A stretch of DNA of 64,000 nucleotides from Phallus indusiatus (taxonomy: Eukaryota > Basidiomycota > Agaricomycetes > Phallales > Phallaceae): positions 665,985 through 729,984 of the forward strand of contig JAQFWX010000022.1 in NCBI GenBank assembly GCA_027605045.1. The letters are read 5' to 3'. A program made the position numbers and the translations under genes. Below, in pieces: positions 44,077 through 58,058 of the stretch; within the stretch, counting starts at the first letter, position 1, and every line of letters starts with the position of its first letter. The notes beneath the pieces were generated by a model. It did no database searches. It was not told where the DNA came from and saw only the letters and a program-made list of their open reading frames with translations.

Positions 44077-45152
44077 ATGTGGTCAAACAAGTTGTTTGTT
44101 TTCTATAACGGGTGCATGAATAAAGATGTATAAACACATTGAAGTTGCAATAAACAGTCGAATGAAAAGACTCAGATTGAAGTAGAGATCATATCATACT
44201 AGTAGCCAGCTTGAGTTCAACTTTCAATTTATATTATTAGATCATATGATCTGAATCCACTTGAATCCTACTATCACTGGCATGAATTCCTATCGCCAAT
44301 AAAATAATTTGAGAAGAGTCCAAGAACGCCTCATGAGTAAGTTTGGATAAATTTGCTATACATCTGACGGCCATTTTCTAGCGTTGTGAGGAACATGGTA
44401 CTGCTATCGTAAGTCGGCCAGCTCCACTATGGATAGACGACGCCAGAGTACGGATAAAACTCTGAGTGAATCGACCGTAGGTGTGAGATCTCAGCTGAAG
44501 GATGAGGGAAATATGATGACCTAGATAATAATAGAAATTGAGCGGATTAAATACGCGTATATTAGATATCAAAGAAAGAATGCAGGATAAGGAAAGAAGA
44601 TAAGCAAGAAAAAGCGTCCGTAGGACAAACGAAGACGTGGACGCGAACAAAAGATGAAGAAAGAATAGGCGCCGACGAGCGCTACGTAAGGCTTAGCTCT
44701 TTACCGTAGACTGTACGCTTCCAGTTCCTTTATGCCCGACCGACTCTGACGGAAATCACATAATTCTAAGTATAAGTATAAATATGTAACTTATTAAAAT
44801 GTTGATAGCTTCGATTGATGGGTCGCGGACAGTCGGTTGGTAGGTTCGGTAGGTTCTAAGGTTAGTACTATACTGGAGTCTTGCCCCCAATGGCATCACA
44901 ACCATCTCCCAGCGCACAGACATCGCCGACAGATGAAGTTCTTCAAACTATTGGAGAAGCCAGTAAAAATGGTTCCTGATCATTGTTTCACTGTTAAGTT
45001 ACTTTCATATTTGATGGACACAGGTACTTCAAAACCGCATCTTGTTGATGTATAGACGATTTACGCTGCTCAACTGAGATGTCCTGTTACTACCTGTAGC
45101 GTTACATAAAGTAGATGAACTGCCAGTTCACCCACCGCAAATTGACATTACA

Positions 45153-46493
45153 ATGCTGCAGACCCAGGCCGTACAAAACACTTCCCAAGCCCTGTTCAAC
45201 ATTGGTGAGGATGTATATTTCTCATTTTTATATGTAACTGAGGTGTCGTGTCAGCTGCCACTACAACTCTAATTATATGGAATACGCTTTTGAGCCTCGA
45301 CAAGGAAGTAAGTGTCTTCCTCGCTCATGCGAGTGTCGTTGTGCACTATCATCACATACTGACCTTTGTTTTAGGTCGAGTGCATTTGGGCGTATGTGGC
45401 TTTACAGTCTTCAGTCTCAGAAAATTTGACTAAATCGTCCATATGCTATTATTTCAGAACTAGCTATACTTTCATGAATTTCATATATCTTGTGACCAGG
45501 TATCTTACTGTCTTGCTTTTCTGGTATGTTCAGCCTGAGTTGTTTAGTTTATGATGTCTCTGACATTGCCAAGCTCGACCACACTCTTTTTTTTTGAGAG
45601 TATAAATATTAAGGGGATAAATTCATGCTTAATGACCGTATGGTTTATTAGTATTGGCGGCACTATCATAATAATATGCTCGAACATATTACTCATACAG
45701 CGAGGTACACCATTTCTTCCCCCCATTCTAAAATGACTAAATGGAGATGATTCAGTATCCGCATTCTGTGGACTTTCTAGACGTCTCCGCTGGTCCCTCT
45801 TGTCAATTTTCATATTTACGAAAACTTCGGCGTTCATCTCATTAGGCTTTGCTCTACCCAGTTTTTCCGCCACTAGAGGTATTAGTCTTCCTTCCCTATT
45901 CCCAGAACTATCCGGTTTCTGTGTTGTTGAAAGTTATTCCAGTACGTTGGCCTTCTCCTGGTGAGTGTTTCGGGGTCTGCGACAAAGGTACCTTAATATC
46001 TATACCTAGAATTTGAAGGCTCTCGCAACTCGCATTCCAAGTTATCGCCTTTATTTGGATCTTTACACATTCTGTCAAACTCCATCTCACGGCGCAAAAG
46101 ACAGGCATACCGAATCCACAACTATACAAAATCTTCATAAGAGATGGAACATGGGAGTTCTTAATTTCATTTCGTGAGAGGCATCTCAAACTCTCGTCTA
46201 GTTTTGTCTCTGAAAGTTCAATTAGTGTCTCTCTTGCTGTCCAGCATTTATATGCAAGCTCGAACTGAGATAGGCCTGTCGTTTGCTTTGTGAGTTTAGA
46301 ATCATCTGAAGTGCGCTATCCATTTACTGATGGAACTTAAGGTGGTCAATCGCTATTTCCAGCATTTGCGTGGGTACATAAGAGGAATGTGAACTCAACT
46401 ACACACTTAAACTTTTTGCAGGCTACGCGTTTACTGTTGAACCTACGCTACTCAGTGAGGAAAACCAGCCGATGTTCTACTTCTTTCATATAG
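45153..46493 (+). CDS. DUF6533-type seven-helix membrane protein, copy 10 (diverged)
   Basis: Start MLQTQAVQNTSQALFNI. The hallmark is modified to IWNTLLSLDKE, so Asp is replaced by Asn and the final Glu pair by Lys-Glu. The micro-exon (VECIW) is again 17 nt. Then come TSYTFMNFIYLVTRYLTV, an exon with an extra Lys/Asn segment (INIKGINSC) leading to SNILLIQR, VSAFCGLSRRLRWSL, LSQLAFQVIAFIWIF, IRDGTWEFLISF in place of GIWVF, LLSSIYMQART, SIAISSIC and ATRLLLNLRYSVRK. TAG is at 46491-46493. No frame break was found. This gene lies in the ~2 kb that is absent from block R1. Confidence 0.65.
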
Positions 46494-46751
46494 CAACGCT
46501 TGTGACGAAGTTACTGGGGGTCGTTCTGCCCCGAGTGCCCACAGAGCATGAATTCTCTGGAAAAGATGGCCTAGGGTTCCGGACGCCTAATTTATAGTTA
46601 AAGACGGGCACTCGATTGGTTTCTAGATTTCGTATTTATTTTGCCGTCTTAGATGGCGGCCAGCGAGTGACATCACATTACATATGTATGCACATTGTAA
46701 TTTGCACCAATGTACTATCTTTCAAATCGAGATGACAGAAGATAAGTGGTG

Positions 46752-48163
46752 CTAAACAATATCGACAATGACAAGCGACATGTCATCCCGTAAATACTCA
46801 GTTTTCTCCATTGAAGCCATAGTCTCCTCGGCCATCCGAAGATCGTCCAGACCAAATAATATGTTACGAATCACCCCATCAGCAATATTAACAATATCCG
46901 CGGAGGATATTAAGGAGTAGCCTATAGTCTTTTCGCAAGACAGCAATGTTTCACGGTCCAGTAAATCCATGGCAGCGAGAGACACAATCATCTTCCCCAC
47001 CTCCTGATCAGGTACTCCTCGCTCAGTAAGTGATGACCGCAATCCGTCGGAAGCAAAAACAAGAACGTCTCCTTTTTGAATAGAGAAACGCGTGACGGAA
47101 GGTGTTGAGGAGATATAAGGAGGGGTGTGATTTTTTTCCGTCCATTTATCGACAAATGTGGGAAAAACCGGAGCGCCCCACATCTTACTTAACACCTTAG
47201 CAAGATCAATAGGTACTTTGAGAATTGCATTCCCAAGAGCTATGAATGACATATGAATAAAGCCCTCCCAATGTATCTCACTCAGTGCTTACCCCGCGTA
47301 ACTCCAAGATGTCCTTTGATTCGGTGGTATTTGATCAGATTATCTTCACAAGGATGTTCTTTCTGAACGCGTTGGACTTCAGCCTCGTTGTGTAGATTGT
47401 GCAAGTCGTTCAGAGGGGTGACAGTCATGTCATTGTTCGCGATACGACCCAGATCTACCAACGACATTATTACTTCTCGCTCCTGTTTTTAGGTAGGAAA
47501 GGCACTCACACCCTTCGGAATCACCCAGGGAAGCGACCCACATACACTGTTCACCGACATCACACCCTTTTGACATAATGACGGCAATTAGAGCGGTCGA
47601 TCCAGTGCAGGAACGCCTCATGACCGGATAAGGGTCATTCTCGCCCATCTCCTTCATACCCAGAAAGCGAGGAATATCGTCCTCGGTCCATTCATTCCAG
47701 GGCTTGGAATCCATTTCACGTAATCTTTCTATCAGAACTCGATGAAGTGTCGCATCGAAATCTTGAATTGTATCGATTAGAGCCCCGGGTATAGTATCGT
47801 CGAGAGTGGGCGAATTCTGAGCGATTTCAGTACAAATTCGTTCATCGACAATGTTCAATAGATGTTTAGAAGCGTATTCTGATGTGGTTATATCATAATG
47901 ACCTGCAAGCACGACCTCATCTCAATAAATTTGTATAAGGAATCAACTTGCGTACCATCAAAAACGCCGACGATCAATCCATAATGAGTATGCAGCACGG
48001 CTGTTCTATCCTCATTCTCCGTTTTATACGCTTGGAAGGATGCTTGATGAATTTTGAAATCGGGGTCCAAGAGGTCTATGGATTTATGGCTTTTGGAGGC
48101 GAACTGCTTGTTCATATCATCCCTGGTGTGGCGAACATCGCCAGCGTAACGAATATTCGACAT
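46752..48163 (-). CDS. PP2C-family protein serine/threonine phosphatase, copy B, 416 aa
   Basis: Exons 48163-47956, 47902-47510, 47454-47293, 47239-46752, phase 1 at each junction. Metal-dependent phosphatase motifs are present in order: Glu51-Asp52 (NEDR), VFDGH with Asp69-Gly70, SLGDSEG (about 195-200), VFASDGL (Asp319) and a terminal DDMSLVIVDI (Asp406-407). There is no signal peptide. The length and the insert between GVFDGH and GDSEG fit fungal PDP-like PP2C proteins; the substrate is unknown. Third intron position is the least certain. The copy at 26749-28158 is a nonsense-bearing duplicate, so this may be the only functional gene of the pair. Confidence 0.82.
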
Positions 48164-49487
48164 CTGCAGTCTGCAGATTGAAGGGTTTGACTAGATCTGG
48201 GTCTATACGGCTTCTGCTTTATGATAGGAATCGTTTTTATGGAAGGAAATAGACAATACATGGTGGACAAAACAAGCCCGGAGGGCCGGTCATCCCTGCA
48301 TTTGGTAAGGCTTCACTCTCTCATCCGGGATGTTCGGCGCAATGAAGTTGGAGAAATTGATTGATTATGTTATTTATCCTCTAATCCAGTGATCATCGAT
48401 TGCTGTTTTAATGGCACGGGCGTAAATGTGGATTTGAATGGTCTTCACCGCATTTTCTCAGGTTCTGCACATGTTAGAATTATTATTGTAATCTGATTTC
48501 TGGCATACGCAACCCACGGAAATAAAGGAAAATGATGAGATCGTCAAAGGAAAAACTGATGAGCTATAACCCAGTTGAGACGATGCCTAGACCGGGCTGA
48601 TAAGCGCGACGGGCGTGGGCTCACAACTAGTACTGTGACCGTGACTGCGATGGTCACTTGAGTAGCCCTTGAACTGGACAAGCTATCAATTCGTCATTGA
48701 TTTATTGTCTTAAACTGCGATATACGCGGAGACAGAAACATCCGAAAGAGTTCAACTCTTAAAAGTCCTCTTTCTGCTATCATTGAATGGCCATCATGGC
48801 GCAGCATGTCCTTCTCATCTGAAATCACATCCAAGTCAAGACTCAAGCCCGCGAGCTTCAGGACACCTTCCGACGTTCAACCAGTGTCTTTTCAATCATA
48901 ACGATGGCGCTTCACTCTTGCATCGCTTACTCTCAAGTTGGCTTACCCGAGCAGAGCTCAGCCCTCTCCTGGGTACCACCTGGGGTTGCGGTGTCGGTTC
49001 TTTTTCTCGTTACCCAACCTCTTTTGCCCTCATTACTACACTAGAGCTGGTTCAAGTGAGACCATTTTGGTGTTCAGCATGATCATTATCTCATCATCCT
49101 CAGGCTGATCCACATTTCTTTCAAATGGCCTAATTTCAATTCGATGTCATGATCACTCTCGCCAAGCTATGTATAACGCCCGTTCTCACGACCCACTGGT
49201 GGCAGTGGCAAACTCGGCCCCTTAGGCAAACTATCGATACCTGACCGTCTGTGATGCATGTAATGTCGAAGACCCGAGCTGTTCAAGAGACGAATTTCCG
49301 GCATTATGGTAAGAGTGCCTTTTTTTTAGTCGACATCATTGGTAAACATGATCGGAATCCGTCAGGTTATCTCAGTGACGAAATGCCACTGATTCTCAGT
49401 TCAGCTGAGTCGAGCTGAAGCAAATCTCCACGGCAGAAGCTACCTATGCTATTTAACCCCCATTCGTTTGTTAGCTAGGATATCTCA
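48164..49487. other. Intergenic, possible gene remnant
   Basis: Around 48830-48990 one frame reads VKTQARELQDTFRRS and FSIITMALHSCIAYSQVG, protein-like and hydrophobic but broken by stops, so a decayed membrane-protein fragment is possible. Nothing else is recognised. Confidence 0.25.
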
Positions 49488-50807
49488 ATGCAGCATATGA
49501 GCGATTCAGACCTTTCGGCCTTGTTTGTGGTTCTCTGTAATATTGGTAAAGAAACAGAATCTTTTCGCGCTTCATGTTCTAACGGTACACTTCGTAGTCG
49601 CCACCACAAGTCTCGTAATTTGGGATACGTTCTTAGCTTTTGATGAAGAAGTAAGTGTTTCCTTGCCTACGTTTGATATCCCATAATGAATATTGAGATA
49701 GGTAGATTTCATCTGGTCGTATGTGACTCTTCTCTACTACCACAAATCCCGTCATATAGTTCATACCTCAGATCAAACTTCACATTTGTAAAAGTGTTAT
49801 ATTTTGTGGTTCGGTATCTCGGTCTCATTTTTCATTGGTATGCAAATGAAAATGCTCTCCACAATTAGCTGGTCTGACAGTATCCCAGTGCAATCACTCT
49901 CGTTTTCTTTGGAAATATACATGCGAAAGGGAATTCGTGCTTTGAAATCACGCGATTTATTAGCATTGCGGGTACAATCACAATAGGGTGCTCAAATATA
50001 TTGCTTATACAAAGAGGTACGGCCTTCCACCTTTTCTCGCAGAAATGAAGTTGTGAGGCAGGCGTTACATTTAGTATACGCATTTTATGGTCGTTCCAGA
50101 TCCTTGCTTTGGTCACTCCTAACACTTTTCGTAATTTGCGAAGCGTCGGTAGTGGCCGTCCTAATTGTAGGTGTGCCCCGGTATCGAACCGAAACGTTGG
50201 AGGGATTTCCTCCGCCCTTTGGACACTGCACTATTGAAAATTATTCTGCAATTTTATCCCTCGTTTGGTGAGCGCTGTCAATAGTAAAAATAAAGATTTT
50301 CTGATAGTTTGTACCCTTTAAAAGGTTCCTTGAGCTCATGTTCCAAGTGGTTGCCTTTGTCTGCATTGTTGGAAGGTTCGCCCGGTTACAATACATGGCG
50401 TGGAAAACGGGCGTTCCGAATTCTCAGCTATACACAGTTTTCTTGAGGGATGGAATATGGGTATTTTTCATCCTGTTTCGTAAGTTTAGCTCAAATTTGA
50501 TTTCCTGGATCATCTTTGAGAAAGATTATTATCAGTGTGTTTCCTTTTTTCTGGCATCTATATGCATTCTACCAAGACTGCGGGTCTATGTTTTGCTTTG
50601 TGAGTTTGTCTGAAATGCTGCAATTTTGTGTATTAACGAAAAGCAGATGGTCTTTTGCTACTTCTAGTATTTGTGTAAGTATCATAACGAAAGATCTGAC
50701 TTACTTTCATTATTAAATCGCTTTTGTAGTGCACGCGCCTTATTTTAAATTTAAATCACTCCGTAAACAAGGACAGGGATTGCGGTTCTTCATTATGGTA
50801 CTACTAA
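49488..50807 (+). CDS. DUF6533-type seven-helix membrane protein, copy 11
   Basis: Start MQHMSDSDLSALFVVLCNI. Exons continue VIWDTFLAFDEE, micro-exon VDFIW, SNFTFVKVLYFVVRYLGLIFH, AITLVFFGNIHAKGNSC, GCSNILLIQR, VYAFYGRSRSLLWSL, an EGFPPPFGHCTIENYSA loop, FLELMFQVVAFVC, VFLRDGIWVFFILF, FLFSGIYMHSTKT, WSFATSSIC and CTRLILNLNHSVNKD, with TAA at 50805-50807. Exon 5 uses the AG at 49887-49888 (CCCAG); an earlier AG would shift the frame. No lesions. It groups loosely with copies 3 and 9. Confidence 0.7.
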
Positions 50808-52549
50808 TAACTAATAGCTTTAAATAATGTTCAGTTCGTTTAGGCTTGCCCTTCCCACTCGTATTAAGCAAAGTTGGCAGGTGCATGTTACATAGTCCTG
50901 TTTATACCCAGATATGTTTTTATTGAACTTGCATTATAAGACTCATATTACATAAGTTACATAATGTTAAAAAGAGAATTAATTGGTGGTAACCTTGATT
51001 AAACGAAATTCTCCTATTTCCGTGTCTATCAACCGAGTTCAATTGGTAATATGCGAACTTGCTGCGTTTAAGTGCTGAAGTCAAAGTTGAGAATATTGAG
51101 TGCACTAAGACACTATTGAACACTAAGCCTCAGGCTGACACCGCGCAGTCTAGCCGTAAATTCGTACACGGACTTCGCTGATGCTATGGTCCCACGCCAT
51201 GTACATATATCAAAAACGGTTGATATATTTGGTTTTGGACATGATAGAGACAAAGGAGCGTCCAGGCAAGCGTTGATGTAGCGCGATAATTTAAAAGAGC
51301 GGAAGACTGTTACCGGGGACATGAGATAAAAATGGTAAAGAGAAAATCTATATACTGACAGCGCTACTGAACAGTTACAGCGTAGTATCACTCGAGCTGC
51401 CTTCTGTACTGAGCCAAAGGTTTCATATATGCAATTTTTCGATCTTGGTACATCCGGAGACGGAAAAGAGGCCAATTGCAACAGGTCTCTATAGAACGGC
51501 CAGAGTCCGCAGCTGATGAATAGACATTTCAAAAGCAAATTGGTAGTCCCGAATAGCTCGGGAACAGAATCTTCGTCGTAATTCGTTTTCAAGCGGATCC
51601 TTGATCTACAAGTTGATTTTTGCCCGTTCGCACTAAACGGTAGCTTAGTACGGATACGTGCTCACTGTTTGCCACAACCCGCATTCTCAGCGTCGATGGC
51701 TGTTGGATCATGGATGGCAGTGAAAAGAAACGTTTGCCGTGAACGGCATCCTTACGCGTTGTCACACGTCACGGAATCAAGCCGTACCCCAACCGCTCGC
51801 ACACCTTTGGAGCAGAAGCATGATCGAGTTACCATGCCCTTACCCTGTATCCACGCCTAATGTTGGAATAGACATCGGTCTGGCTATAAATAAGACACTA
51901 TTTTAGTTCGTTTTTCAATTTTATGCATCTATATTGAAAAATCTGGGAACTTGAAGTTGTCAGGTTAAACACTGATCTAGGAAGTCGAAGACGCTAGCCA
52001 GGTAACTCGTCTTGTCAATAGAAAGAAGTTCTTGTACTGATGATGATGTGACTTTCAGATCTTCAAAGCCTGGGAATTTGATTTCCCTGGAAATATAGTG
52101 AATGTATCTTGGAGGAAAATGAGACGTTTCTACTAACTCGCCTACTAATACACGTGGGAATTATGGAGGGACATGCAGTACAGCAGTGGCAAGTATTCTC
52201 CTCATAAAACTCAGCAAAATACTCCTCTTGGGACCTAATAATGATATCATTTAATCAGGAATACCGGATCATTTTTGAGAAATTCCAGTGTAGATTTATC
52301 GCGACAACCATCATCTAATAGAGCACCCACCAATGATATTTCTTTGTCCCCGAATCTGATAACGATCTTGAAGAAGCTGATCTATGTATGCAATCCAGTG
52401 TTGGTATTCACCCGAGCCATCAACTTACGCGAGCCCAGCCTTTGTATCCTTCTGGCTACATATAAACTCAGTCGTACTATGTCTGTGTTTTTATCAAATT
52501 GACTTTTCATTAATAACTTATTTCCTCTATATCTTAATACCTTCAAAAG
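50808..52549. other. Intergenic, unassigned ORFs
   Basis: A 159-codon minus-strand ORF (51113-51592) and a 63-codon plus ORF (51669-51860) show no recognised motif or flanking splice logic. I do not call a gene. Confidence 0.25.
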
Positions 52550-53932
52550 ATGTCTTTGACGTTTAATAACATTGAACTCGTCGAAAAGTATATTCAAGTT
52601 TCTAGACTTAGCTATCCATTCCTTTTAAACGCAGGTAGAGTCTGAAATTCATATAAATCTCGAGTGTGGACTAATTAATCATCTAGTTGCTAACGTCGCT
52701 TTAATCGTGTGGGACATTCTATTAACTATCGAAAAAGAAGTAAGCTTCTTCACCTTGGAACTATGGAACTAAACCTTTTTAACACGATCATTATAGGTCG
52801 CCTTCATCACGATGTATGACGCGCATGCGTTGTCATTATTATGCATTGAACTAAATACTAAGTTCATTCTGCAGAACTCGGATATCACTAGTGAAAGTTT
52901 TGTTTTTTGTCGTCCGGTACCTCTCTCTTTCCATCCAGCTGCACGTTTTAATTATTATTCTTGATGTTTCCGTAAGCTAATCGCTATCGGTTTTCTAGGG
53001 GCTCCCTCTTTTTCCTATTTTGCAGTCAACACCTAGAAGTTGACATTTGTCCGGCTTATATCTGGTATCTAACCGTCAACGGTATGATCGTTATCGCATG
53101 CTCCAATCTCCTCTTCATACACCGCGGTGAGAATCAACCATAATCATCATGCGTCTGATCAAATCTCAAGCCTGTGGGGATAGTTGCCGCTTTTTATGCA
53201 CGGGACAGGGCCATAGTTTGGTTTTTGGGCGCTGCGTTCGCCATAACAGAAACTACTGTTGTCGTTATTATTGGTCTGACGGTCCCCAAATTTCACCTCG
53301 TCAAAAACCCCTTTCCTGAGCTTGTGACCGTAGTCGGCGGCTGTGTCTCAGGACCATACCCAAACACGATTGCTTTTATGTGGTATGTGTTACAACTAGC
53401 CTCATCAAATCGGCGTAATAGAATTTTGACCCCGGTATGAAGGTTGACAGAGCTCGTTTTTCAAAGTGTTGCTTTTGGTTGCGTCATAGCGCGATGTGTA
53501 TATACGCGAATCATGTCCTCAAAAGATGGCGTTCCTGCCTCTTCACTATATACCATTTTCCTAAGGGACGGAATATGGGTGTATTTACTCTTATTTTGTA
53601 CGTTGACTTATCAATTTTTCACTGAATGTCTGCAACTAAATTGAAAACACGTATAGTAACCTTTGTCCTTAACGTAGTTTACACACACCAGTCCAACTAC
53701 AATGGTTTAATTCCAGGCCTGTGAGTACGCAAGCTAAACAAGTTGCTGTTAATAACATGGGATAAACAGATGGTCATTCACCGCTACTAGTATATGTGTA
53801 CGCCACTTGACTGACAGGGTTATCATCTCATATGTTTATATCCAACAGTGCTCTCGTTTAATTTTGAACCTCAATTCGTCGGTTTTTCGAAAAAGCCAAC
53901 GTCTTCACTCGGACGATTATGAAACTCTATGA
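52550..53932 (+). CDS. DUF6533-type membrane protein, copy 12 (most diverged; one junction unresolved)
   Basis: Start MSLTFNNIELVEKYIQVSRL, longer than in the other copies. Then VWDILLTIEKE, micro-exon VAFIT, ISLVKVLFFVVRYLSLSI, YIWYLTVNGMIVIACSNLLFIHR, VAAFYARDRAIVWFLGA, a KNPFPELVTVVGGC loop, LTELVFQSVAFGCVI, FLRDGIWVYLLLF, LTFVLNVVYTHQSN, WSFTATSIC and CSRLILNLNSSVF. TGA is at 53930-53932. Every junction closes except exon 4 to 5 (about 52940-53005), where available GT donors give phase 0 but the acceptor needs phase 2. Either the splice is unusual or there is a one-base lesion. Confidence 0.58.
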
Positions 53933-55440
53933 GCTGTATCATATAACCGTGTATTTTGCTCACCAACCGAAAACACTCATTCCTAAACTACTTGTAATAT
54001 TAATACGACTCCGACCAGTGCATCAATCATTACCCAAGTACTTTCTTCAAATGATTTTATTATAATAAACAGCTTAATGTATTATGGTATTATGATTACA
54101 ATATGTATCGAATAATGGACGATTTTTTAATGATCTAGGCAATATGTTCATCTATCACATACTGAGACAAAGCCAGCTCAGTCTTCGAATATCCACCGGT
54201 TCGGTGCTGCTCGCAGTAACAAGGAAACCAAGTTCCAAAAAAATTTTTTTACAGTTGACTTCTTTGAATAAAATGATCAAAAGCTGATGGTGATATATAA
54301 AGCGTCTCGATGGTTTTGCTTTGCTATAGTCATTGAGAATAGTCAATGATTGTCGTTGAGATCTGGCCGCCCCATAACAGCTCAGCCGAGTGTGGAGCTG
54401 TGTGAGGTGAGTACTTTACAGACAGTGACGTGCTCAAGTAACCAGGATATATAACAACACCGAGTTGAACGGTACTCTAGGGAATACTTTTCTCATCGCA
54501 GTTCCCTTACTACGCGTCATTGTTGAAGTTCCTGGTTGCTATCAAAAAAGCCCGACTTCCAGATCGGATTAAAATCATTCAATGTATATTTGACATTATG
54601 AGATATAAAAACGATATTGTTTTTGAAAAGAAGAGGTTCTGCCGCCACAGCTGATCTTGAGTTTCTGCGTATGTGATGGTGATCAGAGTCCTCTACAACA
54701 AAAAGTTATGATGGTTGGGTGTGATCCACATACCTATAGAGCCGCAAGCATCCCACGCCGCACAAAAGAGCATTGATGACCTCAATTTGCTTGCCAGGTT
54801 GGCCATCATCAGCATTGAAGGGGATCAGAGACAGTCTAAGGAAATTCCCAATATTGGAGCTGGCCTATCAAGATATTGATGCAAAGACTGCCCATAAAGC
54901 CACTTGAGGCTCAGACTCGACACGTCGTTGGGTAGCGAGTTCCAATCATAATGAACGAATTATACTCGGAACATCTTGATCTCGAAAAATTAGATTGGAA
55001 AACTATTATAACAAGGGAATGAGAAACACAGCCGCCACGGTGACGCAGTCAATGACTAGACACGTACTATGTAATCCGCTTCCCCAGTCTCAGATCAATT
55101 TGATCAAATAGAAGACATTTCAGTGGAGGTTACTGATATAAACGTTTATGATGTCTTGACTTCCGTCGGCCCACTGTGCATTGACTCGTTCGACCACTTT
55201 GGGAGCGTGCGGCTTACTAATCGCGCGCTTCACTTACAACTGTCCATGTCAACGTTAACGATCATCCGCCTTTTGATTAATCCCAGAGAGACCCCACTTG
55301 TTCCTTTCCTCTCAGTCTCCCATCTCCAGAAATAATCCCCTTTCTATCTCACATACCAACCCGACATCATTATGGTTGGAGGCGAAATCGCCTTAGGTAT
55401 GTATTATACGTCTATATCCAGACAAAGACGGAATGTTCAC
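53933..55440. other. Intergenic, nothing recognised
   Basis: Low-complexity AT-rich stretches and short ORFs only. No conserved motif or repeat shared with the rest of the window was noticed. Confidence 0.35.
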
Positions 55441-55469
55441 GAACAGCATATATATCAACTTCTGATCAG

Positions 55470-57030
<1,561 letters not shown>

Positions 57031-58058
57031 CATGAAGTGCGCTGACGTGTCTCCACCTGCCGCGGGTTTACCAAGATTTGGCAAAGAACATTCTGAAACA
57101 GCTTGATGCTCCTGAGAATGTGACCGCCGGCGGTGAATCATCTTGTGGTTTCTCTTCTTGAACGAATTCAGATATACATTCATAAATAACTTTCCTCGAC
57201 AAACCACTGGTTTGATCCATTATTATCAACGTGCTGGGAAGGAATGAGTCAGGTTTTGCATACCAATGTGTAAGATGAAAGCGGCCAGAAGAAAGAAGTA
57301 AAGGTCAAGGCAAAGTGAAATCTGTAGGAATCAAAAAAAATTTACCAATCAGAAGTGAAGAATAGACAAGATCGAATATTATTTAGAAACGCAGTCTTAA
57401 CTCAAGCCCCTGTCAGTGGTGTATCGAGCTATCAATGAAGTAAATTTCGATCTCAGACGAGTATTGGTGGTTCTTTCCGCCGTTTTCCTTCTAGATCATC
57501 TTCTCTATAGCTCGGTGCCGTGCCGCAAAGCCTACGTCAGTGAGTCATCTGTTCAAAAACAGTTGTTCTTCTGGATTCATCACATTGGCTGTGTCTTTTT
57601 TTATAGCTTCATGCTACCCAAAAGTGTTGTAGTGCCAACCTCTCTACGGAAATTTGATATAACGTTTTGCACTGGAATGTGCTCATCGAAACCCAAAGAA
57701 GAACCTAGAACCTAGAAAATCAGTTGGCTGCGGGCTGTGTGAGGCTGTGAGTCAGAACTTCAGATCAATCCACAGTTTTTCGAAGATAAGCCATTAAGGT
57801 TTATGGATATGTTAGGGCCTAAAGTTGTGGAACAAATACCAATCCACTATCACGCGCACAGTGACGATTTGAAATCTTCCAAACACGAGGATATGACACC
57901 GATTCCCTTCCCATTTCCCAAGCTGTCCAAGATGATCACATCCCGGGTAATTTAGGAGACTTTAGAGTTTACAGTGGCCCGAATTGCATAAAAAGAACCT
58001 CGTTGCGAATGCTTTTTTTTCCTCTCTAAGGAATACACGAGTTCCTTCGAGACGCACT
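57031..58058. other. Intergenic
   Basis: A 99-codon plus-strand ORF at 57416-57715 has one hydrophobic stretch but no recognised family or splice support. The region also holds the likely promoter of the gene starting at 58059. Confidence 0.25.

Larger units (their letters stand above)
41940..48200. repeat. Segmental duplication block R2 (pairs with 23845-28400)
   Basis: Collinear with R1 on both sides of 44640-46660, which has no counterpart in R1. Just before the gap the pair reads AAAGCGTCCGTAGGA (44611) / GAGCGTCCGTAGGA (26621). Similarity resumes at GTGACATCACATTAC (46669) / GTGACATCATATTAC (26645). Confidence 0.75.
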
